From: Mytilus trossulus
Lineage: Eukaryota > Mollusca > Bivalvia > Mytilida > Mytilidae
DNA: 64,000 nt
Reading direction: 5' to 3'
Assembly: GCF_036588685.1 (NCBI RefSeq)
Contig: NC_086379.1
Coordinates: forward strand, 73,005,727-73,069,726
The notes beneath the pieces were generated by a model. That model saw only the letters and a program-made list of their open reading frames with translations, had not been told where the DNA came from and searched no databases. Numbering within the stretch: the first letter of the stretch is position 1; each line of letters opens with the position of its first letter. Made by a program: the position numbers and the translations under genes. Positions 10,143 to 23,000 of this stretch are shown piece after piece.

Positions 10143-13100
10143 TTAGTATAAAGCACTTAAGTGTGATTTCATAATCTTGGGCAAAGGGAGGCAATCCACA
10201 CAGTCATTATAAGCCTCATTATATGCCAGTCGACGTTTTATAGCCTGGAAGCACTTTTCTTGTAAAGACAAGTACCTGCATCCTCTGGTTCCCAGGCCTA
10301 GCTCCGATTCCGATGCTGTGGAGCTAACAATGGGATATAAAGGTTCTCCAATTTGGTCCAGTCCAGTGAAGGCTACACCCAAGCTCTGACCATTACAGTA
10401 AAAGGCTAAAGTCCCTGAGTACAAGTCCAACTGGCAAGTTATGATGGTGGTCTTGTCAAAGAATGGTTGGCAGAATTTCTTACTCTGACCATTGTGCCAG
10501 ATCTTCCCCTTGTATGATAATCCCCAGCTTTGTGAATCCATACCTGTAACAAGAAATTTAAATGTGAAATGTAATCTTCCAAAATATCAGAAAAGTATCC
10601 CTTGACAATGCAAACGGCGACGTTGTAGGGGTTAAAATGATTTATTCTAAAGTACTGAAGCATCACTAACTAAGAATTAAATTGATCCCTTTATAAGTCG
10701 AAGGGCACTTCTTAAAAAGTTATTATTTTAAAAAACCCATATAGATGTAAAAGAATAAATAAGTGTTAATGCATCATTGGTGTTATGATCTCGCCAATTT
10801 TAGGCTTGATTTATTATTATTTTCGTCCAATAATGAATAAAAAGAAAAATTCTGAACACAAACTTCAGTAAAACTTTCAAGACAGCCATTAGAACTTAAG
10901 ATAAGTAACTATGACAGAAAAGATTGAAAATTTCTTAAAAAGATGTGTAATACTTTTTATATTTCAATAGAAGGTGAGCTGATTTTTCACACTTGTTTTA
11001 CAAATATATTTTCTACCACTGTATCAAAGTAGTGTGATAAAATATGTCTCCTGTCAAAGTTGTGTATTTTCATATTTAAAACATGAGGCAGATATCTAAA
11101 ATTGAGATGTTAAGATTGAGATAACATATTCATTAGACAATATTGAGACACAATGCATCCTGCTTTTCCAAAGATCTGCAAAAGAATGTGCAACATCATC
11201 AGACAGAGTTAACTTTCTCGTGACATCACAATAAGAAATTCAGAGAAAAGCAAGATTATTCTTGCATTTTAACCAATTAAGAACCCAATTATTATAGTAT
11301 TTTTTTTATAAGGTTACCTGCATTTTCAGGTAATTAACAAGTAACAGGTGTAAAGTATTGTATTTGTGTTGAATTTTGAAATAAAACAACTTTTAATCTT
11401 CATTCATTTTATCTGCCATGTAATAAAAAGACACCAGTTGCTCGATTCTGTAGCATCTTGCACCATTCACAACATATAATGTAAAAGTAGCACAAATAAG
11501 TGCCTCCTTCCTCAACCTTTGTTTTCTCTCCTATTTCTACATCTCGTAAAGATTAATATCATATTTCCCAAAAGAACGGAATGTAGCATCTTTTTCAATT
11601 TCCACCATTTGCATTTGTAAAAAAAATGTTTTTATTTTCCTTCTATTTTTTCTACTGCATGATTTTAACATACAAATTCAAGGGATTTCAAGTGCAAACG
11701 GGACCTTGTTTATCCTCGATTCATACAAGTGAAATTAGAGAGAACCCAATTGAAAACCGAATGGTTTAACAGTCTGGATGAAAAATCAATTGTCATCGCA
11801 GCATATGCCACTTACAGCAGTGGCGTACGTCATCGTGGCATATGCTGTGAACAGCATTGAAAGAGTTAATTCATAAAAAATAATATTTTATAAAATTTAG
11901 CATTTTTCAAAACATTCTAATTATTTCTTAATCAACATGTATATATATTACTGGTTGATCAAAAGTATCTGTCATGTCAAATTTATTGTAGACCTCTTGT
12001 GGCTCATTCTTTTTTTCTGATTGAATTTTCTTTAACCATATTAAAATGTTCAATAGAATATCCAGAATATGCTATATTTAAAAAAAAGATATTTATAGGA
12101 AATTACTATTATAAGGTGTCATTGACAAGTTCCTCCCAATTAATAGAACAGATCATTTTTTAGGTAACAACTTTTTGTATTTCCTTTCATATTTAAATAC
12201 AATCTACAAGCCAGAAACAACTCTCATTTTTTTGGCAAAAGAGGCCATCTTTTTTTCTTTGAGAGCATCCCTAAGGATAATTGTGGTCAAGTGTAGTCTA
12301 TCAGCTTAATAATTTCAAATGATGATTTTTTTTTTAAATTATGACAATAAACTCCAAAGTGAGGGAAAAAACTCCACCCTTTAATCATTAATGTTAAATT
12401 CCACTTTTATCTCGTTTTGTGTGCATCTGTGTAAATTAAACAAGTTACAAAGTTCACATATTGTGGGACAAAATCACTGTACAATGTATATCCTTAACTA
12501 ATGATAAATATATTTGTAAGTTGTTTGTTAAAGATGAACATAATTTATCTTCAACATTTAATGTATATTCTTAAACTAATGATAAATATATTTGTAAGTT
12601 GTTTGTTAAAGATGAACATAATTTATCTTCAACATTTCAGCCAAAATGAATTTATCAAATCAGTTCTATTAGTTTTACCTATAAGATCCACATAACTGTA
12701 GTCCCCCTTGTGTAATAGTGCCCTCTCTGTGCCAACACCAACCATTACTGAGGTACCATTAGGGGGCTCTAGGAAGTGAACATCCCATACATGTATTCCA
12801 TTTGTAAACCCTTTAGTTCCTCTTACACCTGTTAAGAAAAACAAAGACATCTTATTAGTTACAACATTGAAATAAAATCATTAAAATCATTTTGAACTCA
12901 CATACATTTTTTTTGAGTTCTTAATTTCACCAATGTTATTTCTTTATAAGACTTTTTTTTATATACTTGGTATCACTGACTTTAATTCATGCACATAACA
13001 GCAACCATGATTTCAATAACCTCAAACAAACACAACCAACAATAACACATACAACAAAAGATGTTAGGAACTGATCATGAAGCATGTGTCTGTGGACACC

Positions 13101-15620
13101 AAAGACGATTAATTGATGTTTGTTACATGTCCAGTGGCAAATATTTCATGCATGTTCAGGACGATGGACAAAATCTTTTACTGATATGTTCTGAGGTCTG
13201 TATAGGTTATTAGATATGATAAACGCATTCTAACAGATTGCATACAGAATAAGACAAAATAATATGAATGTTTCTTGGTTGTGGAATCTGTTTTTCCTCA
13301 ATTGAAATAATAAGCACACAAAGAACTGCTCGTGTTGATATAAGATATGTTTGTAAGGGGAAAGTAATGCAGATGTATTGGAAGAATGAAATCACCAGCC
13401 TTGAATGCAATCATATAAAACTTGAAACAAACATGAAGAAAAGTTCAATGATACCAAGATTTGATTTAAACCCATTGTTCCTACAACAATAATTTATACA
13501 ATATATTTTATACAATTCCATTAGTCACTGTATCTTCTCACCTACATCAACGTTAACATTGTCAGATTTTAAAAGCAAACTTTTCACAGAATAATTCCGT
13601 TGATTCATTCAGGGTATACCTTGTTATTCTATTATTTCATTATAAATAGTACTGTTATCAAATATATTACTGTATGATAACGGACGCTAAGTGAGGATAT
13701 GTTTTACAAGGCCAAAATGCCATGCAAAACGTTTAAAACACAATAGTTACGATAGTGCCATTTATAATGGCTGTTGGTTTACCTCCACTCAAACATCTTT
13801 TCTCTCGAGTTGCCTCCCCTGATCACCTGTAACACAAACCATTAATAATACATGTTCAAAACACACGTTTAAAACGTGTTGTATAAAAATCAATGTAATC
13901 AGAATCCTTCAGAAGGACCAATATTTATTATCATGATTATAGTTCAAAAAATTTGTTGGTCATAACATAATTTTTTTTTTAAAGAAGTTCAATAATTTTA
14001 TTTATTTCAGCATGGAAATTTTATTCAGAAAGTCAATATGAAACAAAAATGTATTGAAACAACAAATATTAAAAATAATTATCAAAAAAGCAATCAGTAT
14101 AACACATAGCTAAGAAGGGGATAGAGAAAACTGGAATTGTTTACCAGAGAAAAGCATTGTAATTTCAGGCATTCAAAGATTTTTGACAACATTTCTTCAT
14201 GGGTATTAGTCTGCTTTTAGAGCACCCTCTCAGCTTTGTGCTATATAACTGAAAATACTGAATCTACTGTATCAACTTATTTTATATTATCTTTTTAAAT
14301 TATTGATTCAAAATAAGAAACATTTTCTTTTAAATTGTTGATTTCTCTGTATTAGATGGGGAGATTACTAAAATGTTATCCCCTTGCATTTAACAGTAAC
14401 GGTATTCACCAATAAAAAACAGGAATTTTAACGTTTAGTTTAATAAAACTGAATATCCAAATCAGGATTTAAGAAATTTATTATTCAATAATGTAGTTTT
14501 AAAATATTTGATATACAAGTAGGTAAAAAAAACACAGCACTGTAACAGATATATATAATAAGGTCATTTATTTAAGATAAAAGTTATATCATGTATATAT
14601 GTAAAGGTCAAATGTCACTTTGATAAGTACTGTGCAATAATAACAATACAATTTTTTAATGCTTTTTCTCAGAAGTAGACTTCAGGACAAATCAATTTAT
14701 ATTTTCCTTAAATATTGAATAATTTTGAAATAACAATTGTATCTAATACAAGAATCACCATACTCAATAAACCAAATGTCACATCAAAATCATTCAAGAG
14801 GAACTTCCATGCAAAAAAAATATATGCTAAATTCCCATACTTCTGCAAAAAGTATCAATTTAAAACCTTCATGACTTTAAATCAGATTGATCAACTACTC
14901 ATCAGAACTAATCATGAGGTTGTACAAAAGGTCTCAGGTTAAACAGAAATTCAAAGAAGAAGACAAATTAGAAATTTTACTTGAGCTTTTAGTTGCTACA
15001 TGTATGATCAAAGGAAAATATAAATTTAAATGCATTCCATCTTCTGCTAATCTGACCAAGTAAAATCAAATGCTTAAGTAACTTAAAAAATATAGTTACT
15101 TTTTTTACTAAATCAAAACATTCCTTTTTGTACATGGTACAGACATGACAGGTATGTTTTAAAATTTAACAGTATTTTTGTTTTATCTTTCATTTATCTT
15201 TCCAAATTTATCTGATGATTGATTAGTTTTACATATATATTTAAATCTCTTATTTTTAGAGAGATGATTGGGTCGATCCGCGTCATTGCTGCCATTTCTA
15301 CAAAATACATATTTATTTTATGCATGCATGACAAAAGACGTTAGCAAGTTCCAGTGCTGTGTATTTTTTTTATAAACAGCATTTAATTTGTAATGAATAG
15401 ATACAATGCATAAAATGTAAATATAAAAGATTGGAAGAGATGATATTACCTGCAGTGCCTGTACTTTGGTAGACTGGGTCTGTATAGAAGTAGACATTCT
15501 CCTGGTCTGTGGAGAGAAGTACCTCAGGGGACTTATTTAACTGGTCCCACACCCAGTTATCAGGATTATAATCAATAGAAGTCCAAGCAAAATTTTCAGG
15601 CATCTGACCAACTGTTAATG
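10143..15620 (-). CDS. SPRY domain-containing SOCS box protein, SPSB3-like
   Basis: Three minus-strand coding exons can be joined: 15450-15620 (ATG at 15603), 12679-12828 and 10143-10543, all with GT/AG borders. The junctions preserve frame (GCA G|GT GTA; ATA G|GT ATG) and give 234 residues from MPENFAWTSI to a stop at 10143. Residues about 10-190 form a B30.2/SPRY domain with the family hallmarks: a W-x-W start (NWVWDQ), ST-GTAG-VRG, WDVHF, VGVGTE, SWGLSYKGK, TLAFYCNGQSLGVAF, and YPIVSSTA. The C-terminal stretch ending CLPLPKIMKSHLSALY aligns with the SOCS-box end of SPSB3. In the family, SPRY binds a substrate and the SOCS box recruits Elongin B/C and a Cullin E3 ligase. Vertebrate SPSB3 is about 355 residues, so the N-terminal part is short or an upstream exon was missed. 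The frame upstream of the ATG stays open for a few codons to the acceptor at 15620. Assignment to SPSB3 rather than SPSB1/2/4 rests on the GTAxVRG and C-terminal motifs. Confidence 0.85.
12483..12638. repeat. 78-bp tandem duplication in an intron of the SPSB3-like gene
   Basis: Two almost identical 78-bp units abut, each with 'ctaatgataaatatatttg' (at 12498 and 12576). The unit is a multiple of three, so it makes a misleading repeated short ORF. It ends about 40 bp before the splice donor of exon 12679-12828 and is intronic. Confidence 0.85.
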
Positions 15621-18480
15621 CTAAAATTAAACATAAAAATCTGTTAATACATGCAGCTAGTCATTAACTCTTTGGTGTACTTATCTTCTAATCATTATAT
15701 ACACCACAGACATCACACTATGTTTGTTTATCATCTGATGTAACAATCCACAATAATTAATCATGTGTGAGATCTCTATATCAAATAACTACTTCCATGT
15801 TGTTTTACAGCACTTAAACAGGCATACCCAAACACAAGACTAACATGACTTCTCAATCATAGGAAGGAGTGACTTCTTTGTTTTGAAATTGATAAGATAA
15901 TGATGTTGTTTGCTTTTTTCAAAACTACCTAGATACCCTTTTTTAATGAGAAAATGCGTTATATTTTTATAAAATTGGGAAATTTATAATAAAAGATGAG
16001 TTTGACTGGAATTTCAATTTGATCAGTTTATGTTTATAACAGTTGATAACTTACCTAGACGACCAAGAGAAACTTGGTAAATTCTGCCTTCTCAGTTCTT
16101 AGTGGCTAACAATGTAAGGGTATGTCCACTTCTGTTTAATCTCAATATACTAATTGTGTGCTTAACAAATGTTAAAGTCTGTCCTGTTTCTTCTGTATAA
16201 TCAACGTTGTCAATTTAATAATGTGCCAACTCTTTCTGTGAAACAAATAAATAGATATAGGAAGATGTGGTGTGAGTGCCAATGAGACAACTCTCCATCC
16301 AAATAACAATTTAAAAAGTAAACCATTATAGGTTAAAGTACGGTCTTCAACTTGGAGCTTTGGCTCACACTGAACAACAAGCTATAAAGGGCCCCAAAAT
16401 TACTAGTGTAAAACCATTCAAACGGGAAAACAAACGGTCTAATCTATATAAACAAAACGAGAAACGTATGTTTGTCCTATTGAACACATTGATTTGTTTT
16501 TGTTCAGATTTTGTATAAGTATATTGGTGTGTTAGCCCAAATAAAAATATATATGTGTGTTTCCTATTTCCCTACCTACCCTATTGTGTATTTTAAGCTT
16601 AAAAATTTACTACGGAAAAAAGGCATCAACATTTTTTAAAATTAAAATGAGGATCCTAACCATGCTTACCTAAAGTTTTTTTTTTTAGTAACTTTTCAAT
16701 AAGCACTGTTAACCTTAGAGTCAGAATTTATCTCCCATACAATGAACAAAAATATTGTAAATAAAAAGAAATTTCCTATCTACCTACATTAAACCTTTTT
16801 TTTTGTGTGTTCGTCCTTACAATGTACTGTGAAAAAATAGGGAAGGTAGTTTAATAGGCAATATCATTCTATTTTTGGAACATATTTAGCTGGTTACCAC
16901 TAGGGAATCAGTATGCCTTTACATTAAATGTTAGTACATACATTTTTATACATCGTAACATAAACATGTACAAATGTATAATAGTGACTTTTAAACATGG
17001 ATTTTAATTAATAGTATATATTGAAAAGGTTTTTATAACTTTAAAATGATATATAAAATGTATAAAAAGCAGGTAAGATCACAAAGATCGTTTTCACTAT
17101 AGTATTGGAATTCCAACATGGCAACCAAGGATGACACATATATACCATGTGACGCGACGATAGATGTACACACTTATTGACACTATATTTAAAAGATCTT
17201 TATGAAATTACCTGCTTACTGTTAATATTTTTTAAGTTATCAAATACACTTATACATGTAACGTAAAATTATTTTATAATCATTTGTTTAAAAGTTAAAA
17301 ATTGTTGTTTATTTTAAAGTTTCAAGTGTTGTTCAGTCATTACAAGAACTTATTCTGATAATAACAGTGTTATTGGGTCATTAGCTAGGTTATGAGGTGT
17401 ATATATTTCCAAGTTTAATTGCAATCAGATGATATTCAATTGATAAACCAGAAGCGGGTACATGTGGCCTACAAATGCCTATTTGGCAACTCATTCCCAC
17501 ATGAGCGGTCAGACAGACACTAGTACTGCCTTTTTTGAAAACATAACAAGATGACTCTATTCTAACACCTTAAGTTTAGAACAAACTGTTTATTCAAGTT
17601 TATTTATTTATTTATTTCTCTCATATGTCAAAAATTCCTTCTATGTTATACATGCAGTATGTTAATTCTAAATAGTCCATCAATTTACAACAAAAACAAA
17701 TAACAAAAATATGGCTAAGTTATGGTGGTCCCAACGTCTTCAGGTGACCCACAAATCAAATTGCCTTTTTGACAGAGACAGTCTTACCTTTCGTAACTAT
17801 ATAATCCCTTAATAATACAAACAAGCAAATAGTTTATACCAGCCGTAGGCAGAATTAAGCTTATCACCAAAATCTGGATATTACTGGTTAACTCGGGTTA
17901 TATTTCCCCAAACGACCGTCTTTTAGCTAAACCCAACTGAACTAGTTCATTAAATAAAGTAATTAAATTATCAAAAAGAAATATACCTTTGTGCTTACTG
18001 TGGAACTGTTTCGCTGACCAACAGCCTGATCAAATTGCTCTGTAATCAATGTGTTTGTTTACAACTATGTCAATGTTTTGGGTGAAGGTCAACAACAATA
18101 TAATGAATAACGGAAAGACTTCGGCAGTCATAACTAGCAAGAGGGGTTAAAGGGGGTTATTCTTTCTTTCTTTTTTTATCATTCATTTTTTTAGGCAACC
18201 ATTTTCTATTTTTTTTTTATTTAAGCATCCCATTATGACATATTCTTTATTTTAGTGGCCTTTTCCCCTCTCTATTCCCTATATATCTGTCTTTATTCTG
18301 CACTTTTTACCCATTATATTCTCTATTTTGTAAACCCCAACCACACGTGACATATGACGAGTTGTTTTTCTAAAACGTTTTATTTTAAACAACACGTAAA
18401 AACAGATAATTTTGGATATTTTTCACAGAATAGAGAATATTGGTACACAAATACGGGAAAAAAATTAAGAATACAGTATT
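15621..18480. other. Upstream region of the SPSB3-like gene; possible non-coding first exons
   Basis: A strong donor on the minus strand (CTAG|gtaagttat, complement at about 16047-16056) ends a short segment that joins in frame to 15620. However, a TGA lies in frame a few codons upstream with no ATG between, so it would be 5' UTR at best. Another plausible donor is near 17985 (cacaaag|gtatat). An R4 tail lies at 16255-16475. Nothing else is recognised; the promoter was not located. Confidence 0.3.
16255..16475 (+). mobile_element. Retroelement tail R4, variant copy
   Basis: It starts with 'ggaagatgtggtgtgagtgc' and continues with 'caatgagacaactctccatc', 'acggtcttcaacttgg' and 'aaccattcaaacgggaaaac', the R4 order. 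Inserted upstream of the SPSB3-like gene. Non-coding. Confidence 0.65.
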
Positions 18481-18495
18481 TGTCGCGAAAAAGCA

Positions 18496-18656
18496 TAGGC
18501 GAATCTAGAGGGAGGGGGACCTGAGGGGCCCGGGCCCTCCATTTCGTAGGGAAAACATAGTTTGGTTGATTATATATAGGTAATCACTTAAGCATGACTG
18601 GAGCCCCCTTTTAGGGCAGTCAATCCCCCCTTTAGGAAAAGTTCTGGATCCGCCAC
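18496..18656. mobile_element. MITE-like element with degenerate terminal inverted repeats
   Basis: The left end reads aggcgaatctagag and the right end ttctggatccgcca, whose complement is tggcggatccagaa. These are imperfect TIRs of about 14 bp around a 160-bp GC-richer core with G- and C-runs ('ggggcccgggccct'). The TGGCGGATCCAGA end type is seen in many animal MITEs (memory). No ORF. Confidence 0.55.
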
Positions 18657-18699
18657 TCAAAAGGTAGATCTCGAGAGCAACATTTCCAGTTTTTGTTCA

Positions 18700-18870
18700 A
18701 TCATTAATGAAAAAAGTAAAATCACAAAAATACTGAACTGATGAATATTCAAAACGGACTCGTGACTTGAAGTCCCTAGTTAAATGTTAAAATCAGACGC
18801 TCAATCACATCAAACGAATGGATAACTGACTTAGTACAGGCATTTTCTGATGTAGGAAATCACGGGCGGC
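18700..18870 (-). mobile_element. Retroelement tail R5, reverse orientation
   Basis: It begins with 'aaaaagtaaaatcacaaaaa' and continues with 'gtccctagttaaatg', 'cacatcaaacgaatgg' and 'agtacaggcattttc', the reverse complement of the R5 end. Non-coding. Confidence 0.6.
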
Positions 18871-19263
18871 CTGATAGCCGATTGAATGTCGTTTTAAAGC
18901 TAGCTGAACCCATCACTTGTATGACAGTCGCATCAAATTCCATTTAATTGACAACGATGCGTAACAAAATCAAACAGATATTACAGGTAAAAATGTCAAT
19001 AATACAGAAGTCAACATTGTGCTATAATCCTAATAACTTAAAAAACATACAAATTAACACGTATCAAAGCAGTACAAAATGGCATGTAGTTATGTACATA
19101 CCAAGCATTGTGTTGAAGGCATTCGAAAGTGAACTTTGCTTTTAAAAAAGCTAAAATGGTTCTGTTTTTTTCTCTTTCAAATTGAGTTAAGAAACATCGA
19201 TAAAGAATTATATTTGCTTGTGAATAATTCGACTTATTTAAATCCGTATTCATGTCGGAAGCT

Positions 19264-19264
19264 C

Positions 19265-19295
<31 letters not shown>

Positions 19296-19297
19296 AA
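19264..19297. repeat. Poly-C/poly-A homopolymer junction
   Basis: More than 20 consecutive C residues run straight into about 11 A residues. This is a typical collapse or error point for sequencing and sits at the edge of an R4 tail. Confidence 0.9.
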
Positions 19298-19344
19298 GGA
19301 CTGGCGTAAAACCATTCAAACAGGAAAACCATCATATGTGTTTT

Positions 19345-19560
19345 TCGTTCATTTTATTGTTCATTAATTAGGCCGTTAGTTTTCTCGTTTGAATTGTTTT
19401 ACATTTGTTACAACGAGGTCTTTATAGCTGACTATGCGGTATGGGCTTTGATCATGATTGAGGACAGTACGGTGACCTATAGTTGTTAATTTCTGTGTCA
19501 GTTGGTCTCTTGTGAAGAGTTGTCTTATTGCCAATCAAACCACATCTTCTACATTGACAA
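19345..19560 (-). mobile_element. Retroelement tail R4, reverse orientation
   Basis: 'ggccgttagttttctcgttt', 'gactatgcggtatggg', 'ggtgacctatagttgttaa' and 'ccacatcttct' mark an R4 copy in reverse orientation. Its end overlaps the start of the 195-bp tandem duplication that follows. Confidence 0.65.
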
Positions 19561-19886
19561 TGCAATTACACCAACAAAAAAAGACCAAAAGACAAAACCA
19601 GTATACATAAAACATAACATAGAAAACCAAAGACTTTAGCAACACAGACCCGACTTCAAACGGGGGACGATATCAGAGCTCATTTAATAGTGTCAATTGG
19701 TCTCTTGTGAAGAGTTGTCTCATCGTCAATCATACCACATTTTCTACATTGACAATGCCATTACACCAACAAAAAAAGACCAAAAGACAAAACCAGTATA
19801 CATAAAACATAACATAGAAAACCAAAGACTTTAGCAACACAGACCCGACTTCAAACGGGGGACGATATCAGAGCTCATCTATAATA
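19497..19886. repeat. 195-bp near-identical tandem duplication
   Basis: The segment starting at 19497 (gtcagttggtctcttgtgaa) repeats at 19692 with only a few differences across 195 bp, ending in 'ggacgatatcagagctcat' both times. The similarity suggests a recent event or an assembly artefact. Confidence 0.85.
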
Positions 19887-20233
19887 ATTCATTGCAAAAC
19901 ATGCAACAAAAGGATTAATATTATCTTCCCGGTGTTTTTTCGTATTTGGACTATACGATTTTCGCAAATGTGTATTTCAATGCACAAAATCAAATTCGTT
20001 AGATATATATATAAATATATATATATATTTTTTGTTTGGGCATGTATCATATTTTCCCTCCGGTTTATATGATCCGTTCATCCTATATATTGACTCTTAA
20101 AATTCAAGAGTTAATCTAAAAATGAGGGTACTTTCTCTAAAAAATGAGGGTACTTTTTATATGGCCTTCCAAATACCGTTTCGATCCCTAACATCACTGA
20201 AGAGACATTTATTGTCGAAATCCGGATAGGGTG

Positions 20234-20625
20234 TACTAAAGAAATATTGACACCGAATGTTTGTGGCACAACATCCTGTCCACAAGTTAACAATTTTTTT
20301 TTTCTGTGACGTATTAAATTTATATTAACATCTTGTGATCAATTTCATTTGGCAATCGTAAATGGCAGTCAGCAGGGTTAAAGAACATCAGTTGTTCGAC
20401 CTGTTAGTCAAATGCGTTTACTAAAGAAATATTGACACCGAATGTTTGTGGCACAACATCCTGTCCACAAGTTAACAATTTTATTTTTTTTCTGTGACGT
20501 ATTAAATTTATAATAAGATCCATTTTGTTACAACCTGTGATCAAATTTATTTGGCAATCGCCAATGGCAGTCAGCAGGGTTAAAGAACATCAGTTGTTCG
20601 ACCTGTTAGTCAAATGCGTTTTGTT
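20234..20625. repeat. Tandem duplication of about 185-200 bp
   Basis: 'tactaaagaaatattgacac' occurs at 20234 and 20419, and 'ggcaatcg...aatggcagtcagcaggg' at 20351 and 20553. The second copy carries an insertion of about 17 bp. The unit contains a 'ctgtgacgtattaaat' stretch. Non-coding. Confidence 0.8.
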
Positions 20626-21133
20626 TAAATATACTTTTTCACTCTTTTGGTCTTTTGGAAAATGTTGTTTGTGCTGTTTTTAGACCCTTCTACAACGAAA
20701 TTTGTTTGACATGCACACGTATAAAAATTGCGGTTTTTATCCAACGCAGTCATAGGTTTGAACGTAGTTTTCAATTTAGACTCGTATATATATATATGAG
20801 TATATATATGAGCATCCCTAGACAGTTGAAAATTAATAAACCCTAAAATAAAGGACGTGAGCTAAGGCTCCGTGTTGAAGACCGTACTGGCACTCATACC
20901 ACATTTTCTTATATGTGTATCTATTAAACCTGAGCCATACAAAATGTTTTATTTTCAAAAGCAGTAATTCATGAAAGGATTTTGGGAAGACACCTTTTCC
21001 CTTGTAACTGATTATGGGGAGGGACAATGTCATAGGAAAATGGAAAAGACTTTGCATGCAGAGTTTAATAATTCTACAAACAGTTTAAAGATAGTGTTCA
21101 TTTATATTACAAATGCTTGAAGTAACTGGATCT

Positions 21134-22999
21134 TTAAATAGAATCAATCATTCTAAATCCATAAAGACGAGCTTTCTCCAAATTACTGACATTTGTATCG
21201 TCACTGTTACAGCAATACTCAACCCAACTTTGTAGAAATAGATTAGCTTCTATGAAGCCTGGTTTAATTTGGGGATATGCGCTAAAATACTTCTCATCAA
21301 AAGTGACCAATCCCATTGCTTTAAGTGCCTCAATAAACTCTTCTTTAGATATCATATTATCTTTGTTAACATCCGTGATAGATACCAGTACAGACATATG
21401 CTTTCTGACGGATTTCTCAAATTCGTTCCCGTCTTTTTGATATTCCTCTGTCTTCTTTTGAACGAATCTATCCTCCGTGATTTTCTCCTCTCCTTTCAAG
21501 AAAAAATCTCGAAAGAAATTGACAAATTTGGTCTTGAATTCTGTTGCCTGCTCACCTTTCAGTTTGTTGCTTTCAATAAATCTATCTCTGAAACAGTCAA
21601 TGTAATAAAGACTAATATGTATTTAGATATACGGCTATATTCGAAAACTTAGCCTCATTTAATGTCTTTGCTATGTCTCAATTCAAACGGTACATACTTG
21701 CATATAAAAAAAGAAGATGTGGTATGATTGCAAATGAGACCAAAAGGACTCACAAATTTATTACACCTATAGGTCACCGTACGACCTTCAACAACGAATA
21801 AAGCTCATACCACATAGTCAGCTATTATAACAGGCTCCGAAATGACAATCTATTTAACAATTTAAACGAGAAAACTAAAACAGCCTTATTTATGTACACA
21901 AAAAAAGAACGAAAAACAAAAAGGGAACACATAAACAAACGATGACCACTGAATTACAGGCTCCTGGCTTGGGACAGGCACATACAAATATAGTGTGGCG
22001 AAGTTAAACATGATAGCGGGATCCCAACTCCCACCTTACCTTGGACAGTGGTATAACAGTACAACATACGAATGATCTATGAAAATCAGGTGAAAAAGGC
22101 TTATCTATCACAGATGGACAAACATACAAGTGGACGTGGCCAGGTACTTGTACATTTCGACCACAAAAAAACACTATCTTTAGATCTGAGAGTACTCGCC
22201 GTTAATTGACAGCTAGTTCAAAGCCACGAACAACTAATAAAAAAAAATCATGCATCTAAGACAAAATGATCAATCCGTACACATCCAACATCCAATCGAT
22301 ATAGTGTAATTAAGGACGTCATAAAAAGTCAGACATATTTTTTTCTTATATACCAATCGAAAGCCTATTGCCTATAGTGTCTGTGTTTTGCCCGCGGCTC
22401 TTAAAACATCACACTGTGAAATGTTAGTTAAATCGAGTTCAAAGATTGAAGAGTAGACAGACGAAGATATTTCATAAATGCAACAAAATGCAATATTTAA
22501 GTTCTTTTATGATAACGATTTTCTAAATATCAATATAATAATTAAGATAGTTACAAATGGTTCGCAAAATAAGCGGTTATTTGACGCTTTTGCAGTTGCC
22601 TGAAATAGCAATACGTACAATTTTCTTTTATTTGATTTTAAGATTCCACATCAATATAAGATTTGGTGAATTATATATAACATACTTACACAAGTTTCGT
22701 AAGTTTTTATGTGTCCATTTACAATATATAACAATAATGCGCAATCTTTAAGTTACGCTAAAAAAGAGGGACGAAAGATACCAAAGGGACAGTCAAACTC
22801 ATAAATCTAAAACAAACTGACAACACCCTGGATAAAAATGAAAAAGACAAACAGACAAACAATAGTACACATGTCACAACATAGCTAAATATACTTACGA
22901 AAACAAAAAGGCATCATCAACTGTTAACAAGTTGTCTTTGTTCAGGTCAAAAGTTTTATGCAGTCTTGTCCATTTCTTTATCAGATAAGCGTTCGCCAT
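21134..22999 (-). CDS. Sarcoplasmic calcium-binding protein-like EF-hand protein, copy 1
   Basis: Coding exons 22899-22999 (starting at ATG) and 21134-21587 join across a GT/AG intron (TC|gtaag ... tttcag|A) to give 184 residues, MANAYLIKKWTRLHKTFDLN to GFRMIDSI. EF-hand 1 is canonical at residues 18-29 (DLNKDNLLTVDD) and EF-hand 3 at 106-117 (DVNKDNMISKEE). The second site (about 64-75, LKGEEKITEDRF) and the fourth (about 130-150, AYPQIKPGFIEA) keep the helices but have lost the acidic ligands. This length and layout suit invertebrate sarcoplasmic calcium-binding proteins, cytosolic Ca2+ buffers of muscle and nerve. The acceptor leaves one untranslated base before the ATG, implying an upstream 5' UTR exon that was not located. 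A close paralogue follows at 26877-29451. Confidence 0.88.
21710..22040 (+). mobile_element. Retroelement tail R4 in the intron of calcium-binding protein copy 1
   Basis: The longest clean R4 copy here: 'aagaagatgtggtatgattg', 'ggtcaccgtacgaccttcaa', 'catagtcagctat', 'gagaaaactaaaacagcc' and 'ggcttgggacaggcacat', ending near 'gtggcgaagttaaac'. Non-coding. Confidence 0.7.
22760..22890 (-). mobile_element. Retroelement tail R2 ending beside the exon 1 donor site
   Basis: 'gagggacgaaagataccaaa', 'gggacagtcaaactcataaa' and 'acagacaaacaatagtaca' mark an R2 tail. Its internal end (acaacatagc) stops about 8-15 bp from the splice donor of exon 22899-22999. The flanking 'atatacttac' is shared with the paralogue and so belongs to the gene. 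Confidence 0.7.
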
Positions 23000-23000
23000 T

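Noticed and set aside
12501-12695. ORF with two identical 26-residue repeats
   Set aside because: It is produced by an intronic 78-bp duplication, a multiple of three; the composition is not protein-like.
13786-13828. A possible extra exon of the SPSB3-like gene, flanked by AG/GT on the minus strand
   Set aside because: It does not fit the phase of its neighbours and starts with an in-frame stop. Exons 15450-15620 and 12679-12828 join directly in frame and match the family motif GTAxVRG.
19038-19319. ORF with a glycine run
   Set aside because: The glycines come from the poly-C homopolymer read in reverse.
21269-21652. 127-codon plus-strand ORF
   Set aside because: It is the antisense shadow of the second exon of the calcium-binding protein copy 1. 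A similar shadow is at 26995-27282.
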